In this document: one piece after another, positions 9,401-16,266 of the stretch
How positions within the stretch are numbered: position 1 is the first letter of the stretch
Layout of the letters: every line of letters starts with the position of its first letter
From: Kiritimatiellia bacterium
GTDB lineage: Bacteria; Verrucomicrobiota; Kiritimatiellia; RFP12; UBA1067
DNA: 47,501 bases
Direction of reading: 5' to 3'
NCBI GenBank assembly: GCA_017454745.1
Contig: JAFTCL010000050.1
Span: 1 to 47,501, forward strand
Notes under the pieces: model-generated
What the model was told of the DNA's origin: nothing
The model's database searches: none
Seen by the model: the letters and a program-made list of their open reading frames with translations, nothing else
Program-made: the position numbers and the translations under genes

Positions 9401-9714
9401 ATACCGCGTCGGTGGGAATGAAACGCTTCATGCTGGCTCCGGAACCGGTAAACGGCCTGGACTGGGTTAAGGCAATGCACGATTCCCCTTACGGGGCGAT
9501 CCGCAGCGAATGGAAGCGCGAAGGGGAGAAGTTCGCATGGACTTTTGAAGTGCCGGTCAACACCTCCGCGCTGGTGGTGATGCCGGAATTCGCAAAAGGG
9601 CGGTTCACCGCGCCGGAAGGATCGGTATCCGCTAAATCGCCGATTCCGGGACGGGAGGCATTCGAAGTCGGTTCCGGCCGCTACCGGGTCGAGACCGTAA
9701 CGGCGGGCAAGTGA
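6469..9714 (+). CDS. Secreted alpha-L-rhamnosidase, GH78
   Basis: This 1,081-residue protein has a signal peptide (about 1-21, ending AFAA). N-terminal beta domains include the Ig-like start LSWKL and a Bac_rhamnosid_N jelly roll, followed by an (alpha/alpha)6 barrel and a C-terminal beta domain. The GH78 catalytic signature DCPHREKNGWTGD is at 668-680. Asp668, Glu673 and Asp680 have the same spacing as the catalytic acids of Bacillus RhaB. The second conserved acid is Glu936 in TTLWEDWGQGSSRNH. The enzyme should release terminal alpha-L-rhamnose from pectin, flavonoid glycosides or microbial polysaccharides outside the cytoplasm. GAGG lies 7 bases before the ATG. It stands alone with its own promoter, and the gspF-like gene begins 67 bases downstream. 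Confidence 0.93.
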   Translation: MVSKFKLAPVLALTCGFSAFAAELSAPFGLTAEYRDDPVGIDTQAPRLSWKLAPKKATGKGLTQESYQIRVATDPGKLNKDGAADLWDSGRVVSGQSLNVIYSGRPPVTSQRCWWSVRVWDNRGGKPTEWSRPARWVMGVVQPSDWKAKWIGANDTTRPKYDLKGAEWIYTGDHELGKMPSGTTYYCKEFDLPAELSGKTAVMAVAADNSWIIIINGKNVSQIWGHVANEWERMRFQDVAPALKPGKNFIMVEVSNKDPGPTGLLMSIQCGGKLLVKSDGSWLGTAKPGSGWQKLTAQPEGWKPVRTVGKLGVAPWGDRVKCRVEVSSPAFEKHFNVGKGLKEAVLHITGVGFYEASLNGKRIGDKVLDPSPTRYDRRVLYSTYDLSDSLRTGDNTLKVLVGHGWYDVRSIAVWNFDIAPWRDSPRMIAQLDLVYNDGTRRQVVSDGTWRQVASPVGFDCIREGEVIGVNPNGGIDLERNTVNAKEVSGPGGRLSAETIAPSKVHQTFKPASVTEVKPGVWMVDFGQNLSGWVKMTPPAQKPGDVIRIRYGEKKNPDGTLSMSGTDAHFRYPASFFALPGGWFQTDRYVCSGMPGETYEPRFTYNGFQYAEITGLAQPPTAETIEARAVYTDFDDAGTFECSNQLLNRIQQATIWAYRSNFADGYPTDCPHREKNGWTGDAQLASEQAMYNFQNVAGYEKWLNDLMDEQQKDGNLPGIVPTSGWGYAWGNGPAWDSALVIIPWMLYVYGGDEQILQKAYPAMARYVDYMTSRSHDGGLVSHGLGDWCPWKAKTPTTVTSTGYYYLDARIVAETARILGRTADAEKYAALAGQIRDAFNRTQYKGNGVYANGTQTAQGCALHQGLAPTEETEKIQARLCDAVNATGGFLDFGILGSKYVLRALSDAGRTDLAYAMTTKEQRPSWGAWIKDGGTTLWEDWGQGSSRNHIMFGDISAWFYQYLAGIRLAPKVSAVAAGTTDTASVGMKRFMLAPEPVNGLDWVKAMHDSPYGAIRSEWKREGEKFAWTFEVPVNTSALVVMPEFAKGRFTAPEGSVSAKSPIPGREAFEVGSGRYRVETVTAGK

Positions 9715-9781
9715 CGGCAATATCCGGCGGCCCACCCTCGTTTAGCAATGAGTGGACCGGCAGGTTAATGCAGGTGAGTTT

Positions 9782-11041
9782 ATGGCGCAGTACAACTACA
9801 AGGCACTCTCTAAAGACGGACGCAAAATGGAAGGCTCTGTCGAGGGTTCCGACCGTTTGTCCGCGATGGCGGCGGTCGAAAAACTCGGCTATGTGCCGAT
9901 TTCCGTAGTGGAAAACCGTTCCGGCAAAGGCGCGAAAGCCAAAAGCGGCTCGTCCGGCACGCCGTTCTGGAAACTTAAGATGGGCAACGGCGAAGCCAAA
10001 ATGAAATCGTCGGAAGTGCTGCTGTTCACCTCGGAATTGAGCGATTTGCTGGAAGCCGGGATGACGCTCGGCGCGGCGTTGAACTGTCTAGCGAACCAAG
10101 GAGAGGCGGATTCGGCGCAAAGCCGCATCGCCTCGGATCTGCGCGACCGGATTATGCGCGGCGAACAGCTATCCGAAGCCGTCACCGCGCACCCCAAAAG
10201 CTTTCCGCCGCTGTACGGAAACATGATCCGGGCCGGCGAGGCATCCGGCGCCATGATCGAGGTGCTGCGCCGTCTGGTGGAGCATTACGAACGCAACGAA
10301 AGTATGCGGTCGAAAATCACCTCCGCCCTCACCTACCCCGCCGTGGTTTTGGTCTTCGGTGTTATCACCGTGATTTTCGCCATGGTCAAAGTAATCCCCC
10401 AGTTCCGCAAAATGTTTGAAAGCATGGGCTCCGGGCTGCCGCTGCCGACCCGGATTCTGATGAACACCAGCGACTTCCTGATCCACTACGGCGTTTTAGT
10501 CGGCATCGGGGTGGTGGTGGCAATCGTCATGCTGAAACGCTATCTGGATACGAAAGAGGGGCGTCTGAAGTTCGACACCTTCAAACTGCACGCGCCGCTA
10601 GTTAAGGGCATTATCGCCTGCGGGGCGTATTCCACCCTGGCCTACACCATGAAAACACTGTTGGCCAACGGGGTGAATGTGCTGCAGGCATTGAAGATTT
10701 CCGAGGAAACCTGCGGCAACGCCCTGATCGGGAGCGCGTTGAAAAAAGCGCGGGAACGGGTGACCGACGGCACCTCGATCTCCGGCCCGCTGGCGGAGAG
10801 CAAGATCTTCCCGAAAATGATGACCGATATGCTGGCGGTCGGCGAACAGTCGGGCGACATGCCTAGCGCCCTCGGGCATATCGGCCGACGTTACGAGAAC
10901 CAGATGGACCGCAACATCAAAATCTTCACCAACGCCCTGGAGCCGATCCTGATCGTGTTGATCGGCGGCGTGGTGGGATTCGTTGCGGTAGGCATTTTGA
11001 TGGCGGTCATGAAGGCCACCGCCAACCTGAACGGGGCATAA
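9782..11041 (+). CDS. gspF: Type II secretion / type IV pilus inner-membrane platform protein (GspF/PilC family)
   Basis: The protein has 419 residues from the ATG at 9782 (AGGTGAG just upstream), which starts with the family's usual MAQYNYKALSKDG. A longer frame from 9752 adds 10 residues with no family support. Two T2SSF domains are present, with LLFTSELSDLLEAGMTLGAAL in the first and AYTMKTLLANGVNVLQALK in the second. Membrane segments lie in the middle (VVLVFGVITVIFAMVKVIP) and at the C-terminus (PILIVLIGGVVGFVAVGIL). GspF couples the cytoplasmic ATPase to pseudopilin assembly. Four pseudopilin genes follow on the same strand, but no GspE ATPase or GspD secretin is in the window, so they must be encoded elsewhere. 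Confidence 0.9.
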   Translation: MAQYNYKALSKDGRKMEGSVEGSDRLSAMAAVEKLGYVPISVVENRSGKGAKAKSGSSGTPFWKLKMGNGEAKMKSSEVLLFTSELSDLLEAGMTLGAALNCLANQGEADSAQSRIASDLRDRIMRGEQLSEAVTAHPKSFPPLYGNMIRAGEASGAMIEVLRRLVEHYERNESMRSKITSALTYPAVVLVFGVITVIFAMVKVIPQFRKMFESMGSGLPLPTRILMNTSDFLIHYGVLVGIGVVVAIVMLKRYLDTKEGRLKFDTFKLHAPLVKGIIACGAYSTLAYTMKTLLANGVNVLQALKISEETCGNALIGSALKKARERVTDGTSISGPLAESKIFPKMMTDMLAVGEQSGDMPSALGHIGRRYENQMDRNIKIFTNALEPILIVLIGGVVGFVAVGILMAVMKATANLNGA

Positions 11042-11098
11042 ACCGAAACCGTCGGCAAAACCCCTTTCCCTTTCAACCAACCCATAAGGAGATCAACA

Positions 11099-11494
11099 AT
11101 GAACGAGAAATCAATGAAAAAACTTCGCCGCCAGAGTGGCTTCACTTTGGTCGAATTGCTGATGGTGGTTTGCATTCTGGGCATCCTGTACGCCGGAGCC
11201 AAACTGGTGCTGTCCGGCCAGGATAACGAAACCCGCATCACCGTTACCCGCGGAAGCATCAGCACCATCGAGCAGGCGATCGACATTTATTCCATGAAGC
11301 ACGGCGGCAAACTTCCGGAAACGCTGGAAGAGCTGACCGTCGGGACCGACAACGAGCCGGGCCTGCTCAAGGAAAGCGCACTGAACGATTCGTGGGGAAC
11401 CCCGTTCTCCTATACCCGTTCCGGACGCAAGGTCAAAATCGTCTCCGCCGGGCCGGATTTTGAACTCGGAACCGACGACGACATTACCAACTGA
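11099..11494 (+). CDS. gspG: Major pseudopilin, GspG-like
   Basis: This is a 131-residue prepilin with a strong AAGGAG site. The type III signal peptide ends at Gly14 (RRQSG^FTLVE), with the conserved Glu at mature position 5, and is followed by the hydrophobic helix. The globular part has the GspG pattern: DNETRITVTRGSISTIEQAI, a DSWGTPF segment and a C-terminal GPDFELGTDDDI loop, which is the calcium-binding end of major pseudopilins. It should form the shaft of the pseudopilus. It follows gspF by 57 bases and precedes three minor pseudopilins. Confidence 0.9.
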   Translation: MNEKSMKKLRRQSGFTLVELLMVVCILGILYAGAKLVLSGQDNETRITVTRGSISTIEQAIDIYSMKHGGKLPETLEELTVGTDNEPGLLKESALNDSWGTPFSYTRSGRKVKIVSAGPDFELGTDDDITN

Positions 11495-11529
11495 TCGTAG
11501 GGACGGGATACTGTCCGGTTGGTGCTGAA

Positions 11530-12240
11530 ATGGCGACCAAAAGCTGGTTTAAGATGGGGCGTAACGGCTTCACCATGATTGAATTGTTGGTCGTGGTGGT
11601 GCTTATCGGCATTATGACGATGCTGATCGCGCCCACCGTGTCCGGCAGCAATGTGGCCAGAGTGCGCTCCGCCACCCGCGGGGTGATGCAAATGTCCCGT
11701 TATGCCCGGACAATGGCCATACTGCGCCAGCAGACCATAATCCTCGAAATCAGCAGTGACGGCACCCTGCGCATCACCGGAGAATCGGATTCCGACAGCG
11801 GCGGTAAATCGGCCGCCCCCGCCCCAATGGCGGTTGCCGCCTCCGTAAAAGGATCCGACGCCGACGCCGGGGAGGTAGCGGCAGACGATCCAGGCGACAA
11901 TTCCGGCGGACCAACCCGGATGTCGTCGCTGGAAACCGAGAAAAAGTACGAGCAGGTGCATTTCGAGGCGGTGATCGACGAAGAGGCACTTGAGGAAGAA
12001 GAAGTGGCGGACGAGTTGTCGCTCGATTCCGAGGAGGAGGACGAAGAGGAGGATGAAGAAGGCAACGTCACCCGCCGGGAGCGGCAAACCGTTCGGATCC
12101 CATACGAAAGCAACGGACGCTGTCTCCCGTACCGGGTAATCGTCACCCCGCAAGACTCCGAGGAGGGGATGGAAATCGACCGGGCGGTAATCATCATCGA
12201 CCGGTTCGGAAACGCCAAAGTGGAGGACGACGATGATTAA
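11530..12240 (+). CDS. GspH-like minor pseudopilin with an acidic insert
   Basis: The protein has 236 residues. The prepilin signal cleaves after Gly13 (GRNG^FTMIE), followed by a hydrophobic helix and the GspH-like MSRYARTMAILRQQTIILEI. Residues of about 85-190 are not typical. A low-complexity Ala/Asp/Gly region leads into a strongly acidic block with runs of Glu and Asp (EEEDEEEDEEG near 170-182). A normal-looking beta end (DRAVIIIDRFGNAKVE) closes in DDDD. The body would be highly negative outside the cell and might bind calcium or repel other surfaces; this is inference. Its stop overlaps the next gene by 8 bases. The ribosome site is weak. A GGGAC dyad lies just upstream (11500-11516). 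Confidence 0.8.
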   Translation: MATKSWFKMGRNGFTMIELLVVVVLIGIMTMLIAPTVSGSNVARVRSATRGVMQMSRYARTMAILRQQTIILEISSDGTLRITGESDSDSGGKSAAPAPMAVAASVKGSDADAGEVAADDPGDNSGGPTRMSSLETEKKYEQVHFEAVIDEEALEEEEVADELSLDSEEEDEEEDEEGNVTRRERQTVRIPYESNGRCLPYRVIVTPQDSEEGMEIDRAVIIIDRFGNAKVEDDDD

Positions 12241-12694
12241 TCCACGCAACGGCGGCTTCACCCTGATCGAGGTGCTGATTGCCACCCTTATCCTTGCCAC
12301 CGGACTGCTCGCGCTGATGAGCGGCATGGGCAATTGCGCAAAGATGATGATGCTCTCCAAGGAGTTCCAAGATGCCCAATTCGTGTTCGACCTCGGCGAA
12401 CGCCGCTATCCCATTCCGCCCATTGACGAACTGGCCGCCGATCTGGAAGAGGACGAGAATTTGAACATCGACACGGTAACCGCCGAGGAGATGATCAACG
12501 ACCTGGAACTGAAGCTCGATAAAAATGTCGTCGATAATTACAAGGGCTTCACCTTCCAGCGTTCGGTGGACGAGAAGGATTTGGACTCCGATGAAGACGA
12601 CGACAACCTCTACGTGCTGCGGACGCGGGTTTCCTGGGGAGCTGGCAAGGAGGGCCAGTACGAGGAGCTGGTCAGATTAATCCGCAAGAAATAA
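12233..12694 (+). CDS. GspI-like minor pseudopilin
   Basis: This is a 153-residue prepilin with a signal cleaved after Gly8 (RNGG^FTLIEVLIATLILATGLLAL). The conserved Glu at position 5 and the GspI-style helix are present. The body is acidic again (LAADLEEDENLNIDTVTAEE, DSDEDDDNLY) and has a beta end (VLRTRVSWG). It overlaps the preceding gene by 8 bases (start 12233, previous stop 12238-12240) and is followed 5 bases later by the GspJ-like gene. This spacing indicates translational coupling. GspI usually sits with GspJ and GspK at the pseudopilus tip. No GspK is present here. Confidence 0.8.
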   Translation: MINPRNGGFTLIEVLIATLILATGLLALMSGMGNCAKMMMLSKEFQDAQFVFDLGERRYPIPPIDELAADLEEDENLNIDTVTAEEMINDLELKLDKNVVDNYKGFTFQRSVDEKDLDSDEDDDNLYVLRTRVSWGAGKEGQYEELVRLIRKK

Positions 12695-12699
12695 CCGCC

Positions 12700-13734
12700 A
12701 TGATACGCCAAAACGCCAGTTACGGATTCACCCTGCTTGAGTTGACCATGGTCATCACCATTCTTTCGGTGATGATGTTGCTGTCTTTCTTCTGTTTCGA
12801 CGCCACCGTGCAAAGCTGGCGCGCCGGGCAGGAAATGTCCGATTCCATGGCGCAGGTAGATTACGTGATGAAACAGATCGAATCCGGTCTGCGTTCGGCC
12901 TACTTCTCCACCACCGTAAAAAACGACGACGACAAAGGGCTGATGATTCTGAACGACGAAGGCGAAGACGAAAACGCCCACGACATGATGGAGTGGATGA
13001 AACTCGGACGCGCCTTTATCGGCAAACTGAAATCCGCCGACGGACAAACCGAGTTGGCGGAACTCCCGCACCGCATTCGTCTATATGTGGAAGACGAAGG
13101 CAAAAACGGCGAACCGTGCGGACTGCTGGCCAAAGCGTGGTCAACCGATTTTATCGACACGGACGAAGAAGAGTTTGACGTTGACGAGGACCTCACCCCC
13201 ATTGTGGTTTCCCCGCGGGTAATCGCCATGAACTGCAAAGTGCTTAAGGAGCCGCCCTCCGCCGCTCAAACCGAAAACGCTCAGGAAATCGAATGGGAGG
13301 AGGATTGGACAACTTCCAACGCCCTACCCTACAAAGTGTCGGTAACGCTTTACCTAAAACCGCTTAAGGATGGCGACGACCCGATTGAGATTAGCCGCGA
13401 CATAGAAATTCCGGTTTGGAAATATTCCCAGAATCCCGCCACCGACAGCCAGAACGGGAGAAACCGTCGCGGTCAAACCGGCGGTCAAACCGGCGGACAG
13501 AACGGTGGCGGCGAAGGCGGAGCCGGCGGTCCCGGACAGCCCGGAACCGGCGGGGGTGGCGGACTCAACGGCGGACGCGGCGGTATGAATGGCGGACGCG
13601 GTGGCAATTCGGGTGGCGGCATGAACGGCGGCAGGATGCCGGGCGGCGGCATGGGTGGAGGCAGAATGCCCGGCGGCGGTATGGGCGGCGGTATGCCCGG
13701 TGGCATCGCCCCGATGGGCGGCGGCGGAATGTAA
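12700..13734 (+). CDS. GspJ-like minor pseudopilin with a glycine-rich tail
   Basis: The protein has 344 residues. The prepilin signal cleaves after Gly9 (ASYG^FTLLELTMVITILSVMM), followed by WRAGQEMSDSMAQVDYVMKQIE and a beta domain consistent with GspJ. Acidic patches occur near 70-90 and 150-170 (DTDEEEFDVDEDL). From about residue 250 the protein becomes a low-complexity tail of Gly with Asn, Arg, Met and Pro, including repeats of the form GGRMPGGGMGG. I know of no such tail on characterised GspJ proteins. It could be a surface-exposed spacer or adhesive region. This is the last gene of the set. No terminator is obvious before the next gene. Confidence 0.78.
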   Translation: MIRQNASYGFTLLELTMVITILSVMMLLSFFCFDATVQSWRAGQEMSDSMAQVDYVMKQIESGLRSAYFSTTVKNDDDKGLMILNDEGEDENAHDMMEWMKLGRAFIGKLKSADGQTELAELPHRIRLYVEDEGKNGEPCGLLAKAWSTDFIDTDEEEFDVDEDLTPIVVSPRVIAMNCKVLKEPPSAAQTENAQEIEWEEDWTTSNALPYKVSVTLYLKPLKDGDDPIEISRDIEIPVWKYSQNPATDSQNGRNRRGQTGGQTGGQNGGGEGGAGGPGQPGTGGGGGLNGGRGGMNGGRGGNSGGGMNGGRMPGGGMGGGRMPGGGMGGGMPGGIAPMGGGGM

Positions 13735-13813
13735 GCCGCGATGGGAAAAGCCTTTAACCTGAACACCGAAACGCCATAACACGCACTTTTTTTGCCCGCT
13801 CTTGGTTTTTGGC

Positions 13814-13842
13814 TTGCTTGTCGCCCCAAAGAATAGTATAAA
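13814..13842 (+). promoter_or_regulatory. Promoter placing the start site at the ATG of the next gene
   Basis: TTGCTT (13814-13819), 17 bases, TATAAA (13837-13842). The expected start of transcription, 7-8 bases after the -10 box, is 13849-13850, which is the A of the ATG. Confidence 0.6.
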
Positions 13843-13849
13843 TGTCCTC

Positions 13850-14713
13850 ATGAAGGTGCTTTTCCTGTTTATTGATGGCGTAGGCATTCGCGAACCCGCC
13901 CCGGACAACCCGGTCAATCCCGACGTTTGCCCGGTATTGTGTTCGCTTATCGCCGAGCACGCCACCCTAATCGACGCCTGCCTTGACGTGGCCGGGCTTC
14001 CACAAAGCGCCACCGGCCAAACCACCATGTTTACCGGTATCAACACGTCGAAATTTATGGGACGGCACTGCGAAGGCTTCCCAGGACCTTCATTGCGTAA
14101 AATCATCGAAGAGGGCAACCTTATGATGTCGCTGCGCTCCATCGGGGTGCGCTGCCGTTTCGCGGACGCTTATCTGGTGGACGACATCGACGACATCCGG
14201 GTGCGGCGGTTCAAATCCGTAACCACCGTGATGGCGCTTACCCGGCCGGAAATCATCTGTACCCGCGACGACCTCGACGATTGCCAGGCCGTAACCCACG
14301 ACATCACCCGCGAGATTCTGCGCGAGAAGGGGCATCAGCTGGAAACGGTCACCCCGTTGGAAGCGGCCGACCACCTGATGCAAGTGGTGCGGGCAAACGA
14401 CTTCACACTCTTTGAACATTTCCAGACCGACCTGGCCGGGCATTCCCGCGATTATGAAAAGGCGGCAACCACCCTCTCCATTCTAGACCAGTTTTTGGGC
14501 GGCGTGTTGCGGCTTTGCGAAGCCGCCGGGGTGCTGGTGATTCTTACCAGCGACCATGGCAACATCGAAGATTTGAGCACCCGAGGCCATACCCGCAATC
14601 CAATCCCGCTGGTGACGGTAGGGCCGGGCGCGGAAGCGTTCCGGAACGGGATTACCAGCCTAATCGACATCACCCCCCGGCTGCTTAAGCTCTTCGAAGG
14701 GGAAGCGAAATGA
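13850..14713 (+). CDS. Alkaline-phosphatase-superfamily metalloenzyme (phosphomutase-like)
   Basis: The protein has 287 residues from the ATG at 13850. It carries the metal-site pattern of the phosphoglycerate mutase/phosphopentomutase branch: Asp9 in LFLFIDGVGI, ATGQTTMFTGIN (nucleophile region), FQTDLAGHS (Asp...His), LTSDHGNIED (Asp-His) and a late His in TRGHTRNPIP. It is much shorter than true iPGM (about 510) and lacks its long inserted domain. The substrate is therefore unknown and a phosphomutase or phosphatase is only a family-level guess. No ribosome site precedes the ATG, and the promoter places transcription start at the ATG itself. The longer frame from 13802 has no support. Confidence 0.78.
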   Translation: MKVLFLFIDGVGIREPAPDNPVNPDVCPVLCSLIAEHATLIDACLDVAGLPQSATGQTTMFTGINTSKFMGRHCEGFPGPSLRKIIEEGNLMMSLRSIGVRCRFADAYLVDDIDDIRVRRFKSVTTVMALTRPEIICTRDDLDDCQAVTHDITREILREKGHQLETVTPLEAADHLMQVVRANDFTLFEHFQTDLAGHSRDYEKAATTLSILDQFLGGVLRLCEAAGVLVILTSDHGNIEDLSTRGHTRNPIPLVTVGPGAEAFRNGITSLIDITPRLLKLFEGEAK

Positions 14714-14760
14714 GGTTGATCCTGCCACCGCTGGAACGGGCCGTGTTGGAACTTCAATAG
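14710..14760 (+). CDS. Possible 16-residue ORF or gene remnant
   Basis: An ATG overlaps the metalloenzyme stop as ATGA (14710-14713) and reads MRLILPPLERAVLELQ before TAG (14758-14760). The stop lies inside the end of the convergent sugar transferase gene. The ATGA overlap is typical of a real downstream cistron, so this may be the stub of a lost gene or a chance ORF. I do not recognise it. Confidence 0.25.
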   Translation: MRLILPPLERAVLELQ

Positions 14761-15542
14761 CCTTTGGCGGCAAAAGCCACTTTCAGGGTTCGGAAAAAGA
14801 GCAACGTATTAAAGCCGAACGAGGAGTGGCAGATGCCGTAATAATCCAAGAGGCACATTTCATCAAAAGTGTGGCGGTTGCGTCCGGACACTTGCCACAC
14901 CCCGGAGAGACCGGGGATGGAAATCAGCCGTAACGATTGGTTGCGGCGCTGGTAATGCCCGTGTTCAAACGCCGGCAACGGACGAGGCCCGAAAAAGCGC
15001 ATCTCGCCGTTGATGATGTTCACCAGTTGCGGCAATTCGTCAATGAATGTCTTTCGCAGCACCGCGCCGATACGGGTGACACGGGGGTCGTCCGCCATTT
15101 TGAACAACCGGTCGGAACGCGACGAAGTCCGCAACAGTTCCTCCTGCATATTCCCGCTGGCGTTGACCATGGTGCGGAATTTCCAAATGGTGAAAGGACG
15201 GTTGTTGCGCCCAGACCGCCGCTGGGAATAGAAAATCGGCAAACCACCGTCGCAAAGCACCAGCAACGACACCAACAGCAGCAATGGCGACAGCAGCACC
15301 AGCAGGAGCAATGCCGCGGCACGTTCGTAAACCGGAGTGTGGGCGATGCGCTTGAAACGCGGCAACGGGAAAATATAAACCCCGTTTCGGGTGGGACGGA
15401 AACCGGTGCGCACAAGCAACGGGACGGACTGGATCGACACCGCCGCCTCGTTTCCATCCCAATAAGCCTTCTCGACAAACGCCAAGATGTCTTGGACATT
15501 CACCGAAGGATCATTTAACGTCACCCGCACCGCTCGCTCCAA
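14754..15542 (-). CDS. Polyprenyl-phosphate sugar-1-phosphate transferase (WcaJ/PglC type)
   Basis: The protein has 262 residues. A soluble N-terminal part of about 90 residues is followed by one hydrophobic segment (ALLLLVLLSPLLLLVSLLVL) and the bacterial sugar transferase domain. Typical motifs are FYSQRRSGRNNRPFTIWKFRTM, DPRVTRIGAVLRKTFIDELPQL and MRFFGPRPLP, with PGLSGVWQVSGRN near the end. Such enzymes move a sugar phosphate from a nucleotide sugar to undecaprenyl phosphate at the inner membrane and begin a surface polysaccharide or glycan. No other glycan-assembly gene lies close by. The start codon is TTG (15542) with no clear ribosome site, 18 bases after pyrE, so expression probably depends on pyrE translation. 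Confidence 0.87.
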   Translation of the reverse strand: MERAVRVTLNDPSVNVQDILAFVEKAYWDGNEAAVSIQSVPLLVRTGFRPTRNGVYIFPLPRFKRIAHTPVYERAAALLLLVLLSPLLLLVSLLVLCDGGLPIFYSQRRSGRNNRPFTIWKFRTMVNASGNMQEELLRTSSRSDRLFKMADDPRVTRIGAVLRKTFIDELPQLVNIINGEMRFFGPRPLPAFEHGHYQRRNQSLRLISIPGLSGVWQVSGRNRHTFDEMCLLDYYGICHSSFGFNTLLFFRTLKVAFAAKGY

Positions 15543-15560
15543 ACTAACGGATTTAACCGA

Positions 15561-16133
15561 TTACGAACCGGGATGCACGAACGGCACACTGGCCGCGCAC
15601 ATCGGGCATTTTTCCGGCTCCCACACCTCCGGGGCCAAACGCAGCAGCGAGAAGGTCGGATAATCAAACTTGGCCAACCCGGCGCTGCGGTCCACCAGCA
15701 CCAAAACCGCGGCGACCTCCGCACCCGCGTTACGCACAATGTCAATGGTCTCCTGGACCCGTCCGCCGCGGGTGATGACATCCTCCGCCACCACATAGCG
15801 TTCGCCGGGCTTAATGGCAAAGCGCCGCATTACCAACGCGCCATCCTGCTTCTCGGCAAAAATGCACTTGGTGTCCAACGCGCGCGCCACTTCGTGACCG
15901 ACCAAAATGCCGCCCAAAGCGGGCGAGATCACGCCGTCGAAATGACCGATATCCGCAGACTCCTTCATCTGCCGCACCAACTCATCGCACAGCTTACCGG
16001 CAATCCGAGGATACCGCAGCACGTTAGCGCACTGGAAATAACGGTTGGAATGCAGCCCAGACCGCAATTGGAAGTGCCCGGAGAGCAACGCGCCGGTATC
16101 AGACATCAACCCCAAGATTTCACTTTCCGTCAT
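15561..16133 (-). CDS. pyrE: Orotate phosphoribosyltransferase
   Basis: The protein has 190 residues from the ATG at 16133, with AAAGGA upstream. The PRPP-binding signature VVAEDVITRGG (about 114-124) and the early SGLHSNRYFQCANVL segment identify PyrE, which makes orotidine 5'-phosphate in pyrimidine synthesis. The C-terminus carries CPMCAASVPFVHPGS, a CxxC tail seen in one branch of the family. A longer frame to 16193 would run through the promoter (16165-16193), so it is not used. The gene is co-transcribed with the sugar transferase downstream. Confidence 0.92.
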   Translation of the reverse strand: MTESEILGLMSDTGALLSGHFQLRSGLHSNRYFQCANVLRYPRIAGKLCDELVRQMKESADIGHFDGVISPALGGILVGHEVARALDTKCIFAEKQDGALVMRRFAIKPGERYVVAEDVITRGGRVQETIDIVRNAGAEVAAVLVLVDRSAGLAKFDYPTFSLLRLAPEVWEPEKCPMCAASVPFVHPGS

Positions 16134-16164
16134 AGAAAAAGTCCTTTCCAAAATCAACGCCAGA

Positions 16165-16193
16165 ATTATATCGCAACACGACCGACAAAACAA
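16165..16193 (-). promoter_or_regulatory. Promoter of pyrE
   Basis: On the minus strand TTGTTT (16193-16188), 17 bases, TATAAT (16170-16165). The -10 box is a perfect consensus and lies 31 bases before the ATG. Confidence 0.7.
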
Positions 16194-16246
16194 GCGGGAA
16201 TTTCTACGCTATAACCCGCGGCGACGAAATCCCGCCCCCAGCAGCA

Positions 16247-16259
16247 CAGCGGACCGCTG
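16247..16259. repeat. Short perfect dyad after the xylanase gene
   Basis: CAGCGG and CCGCTG flank a single A, just after the xylanase stop on the minus strand. There is no T-run, so it could be a weak terminator or an operator for pyrE. The assignment is uncertain. Confidence 0.35.
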
Positions 16260-16266
16260 CCGGAAA

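Noticed and set aside
8392..9735. Minus-strand open frame of 447 codons
   Set aside because: Shadow of the GH78 gene, whose catalytic motifs fix the true strand.
13450..13730. Mobile or repeat element in the end of the GspJ-like gene
   Set aside because: The GGCGG-rich DNA simply encodes the low-complexity glycine tail in frame; there are no terminal repeats or target duplications.
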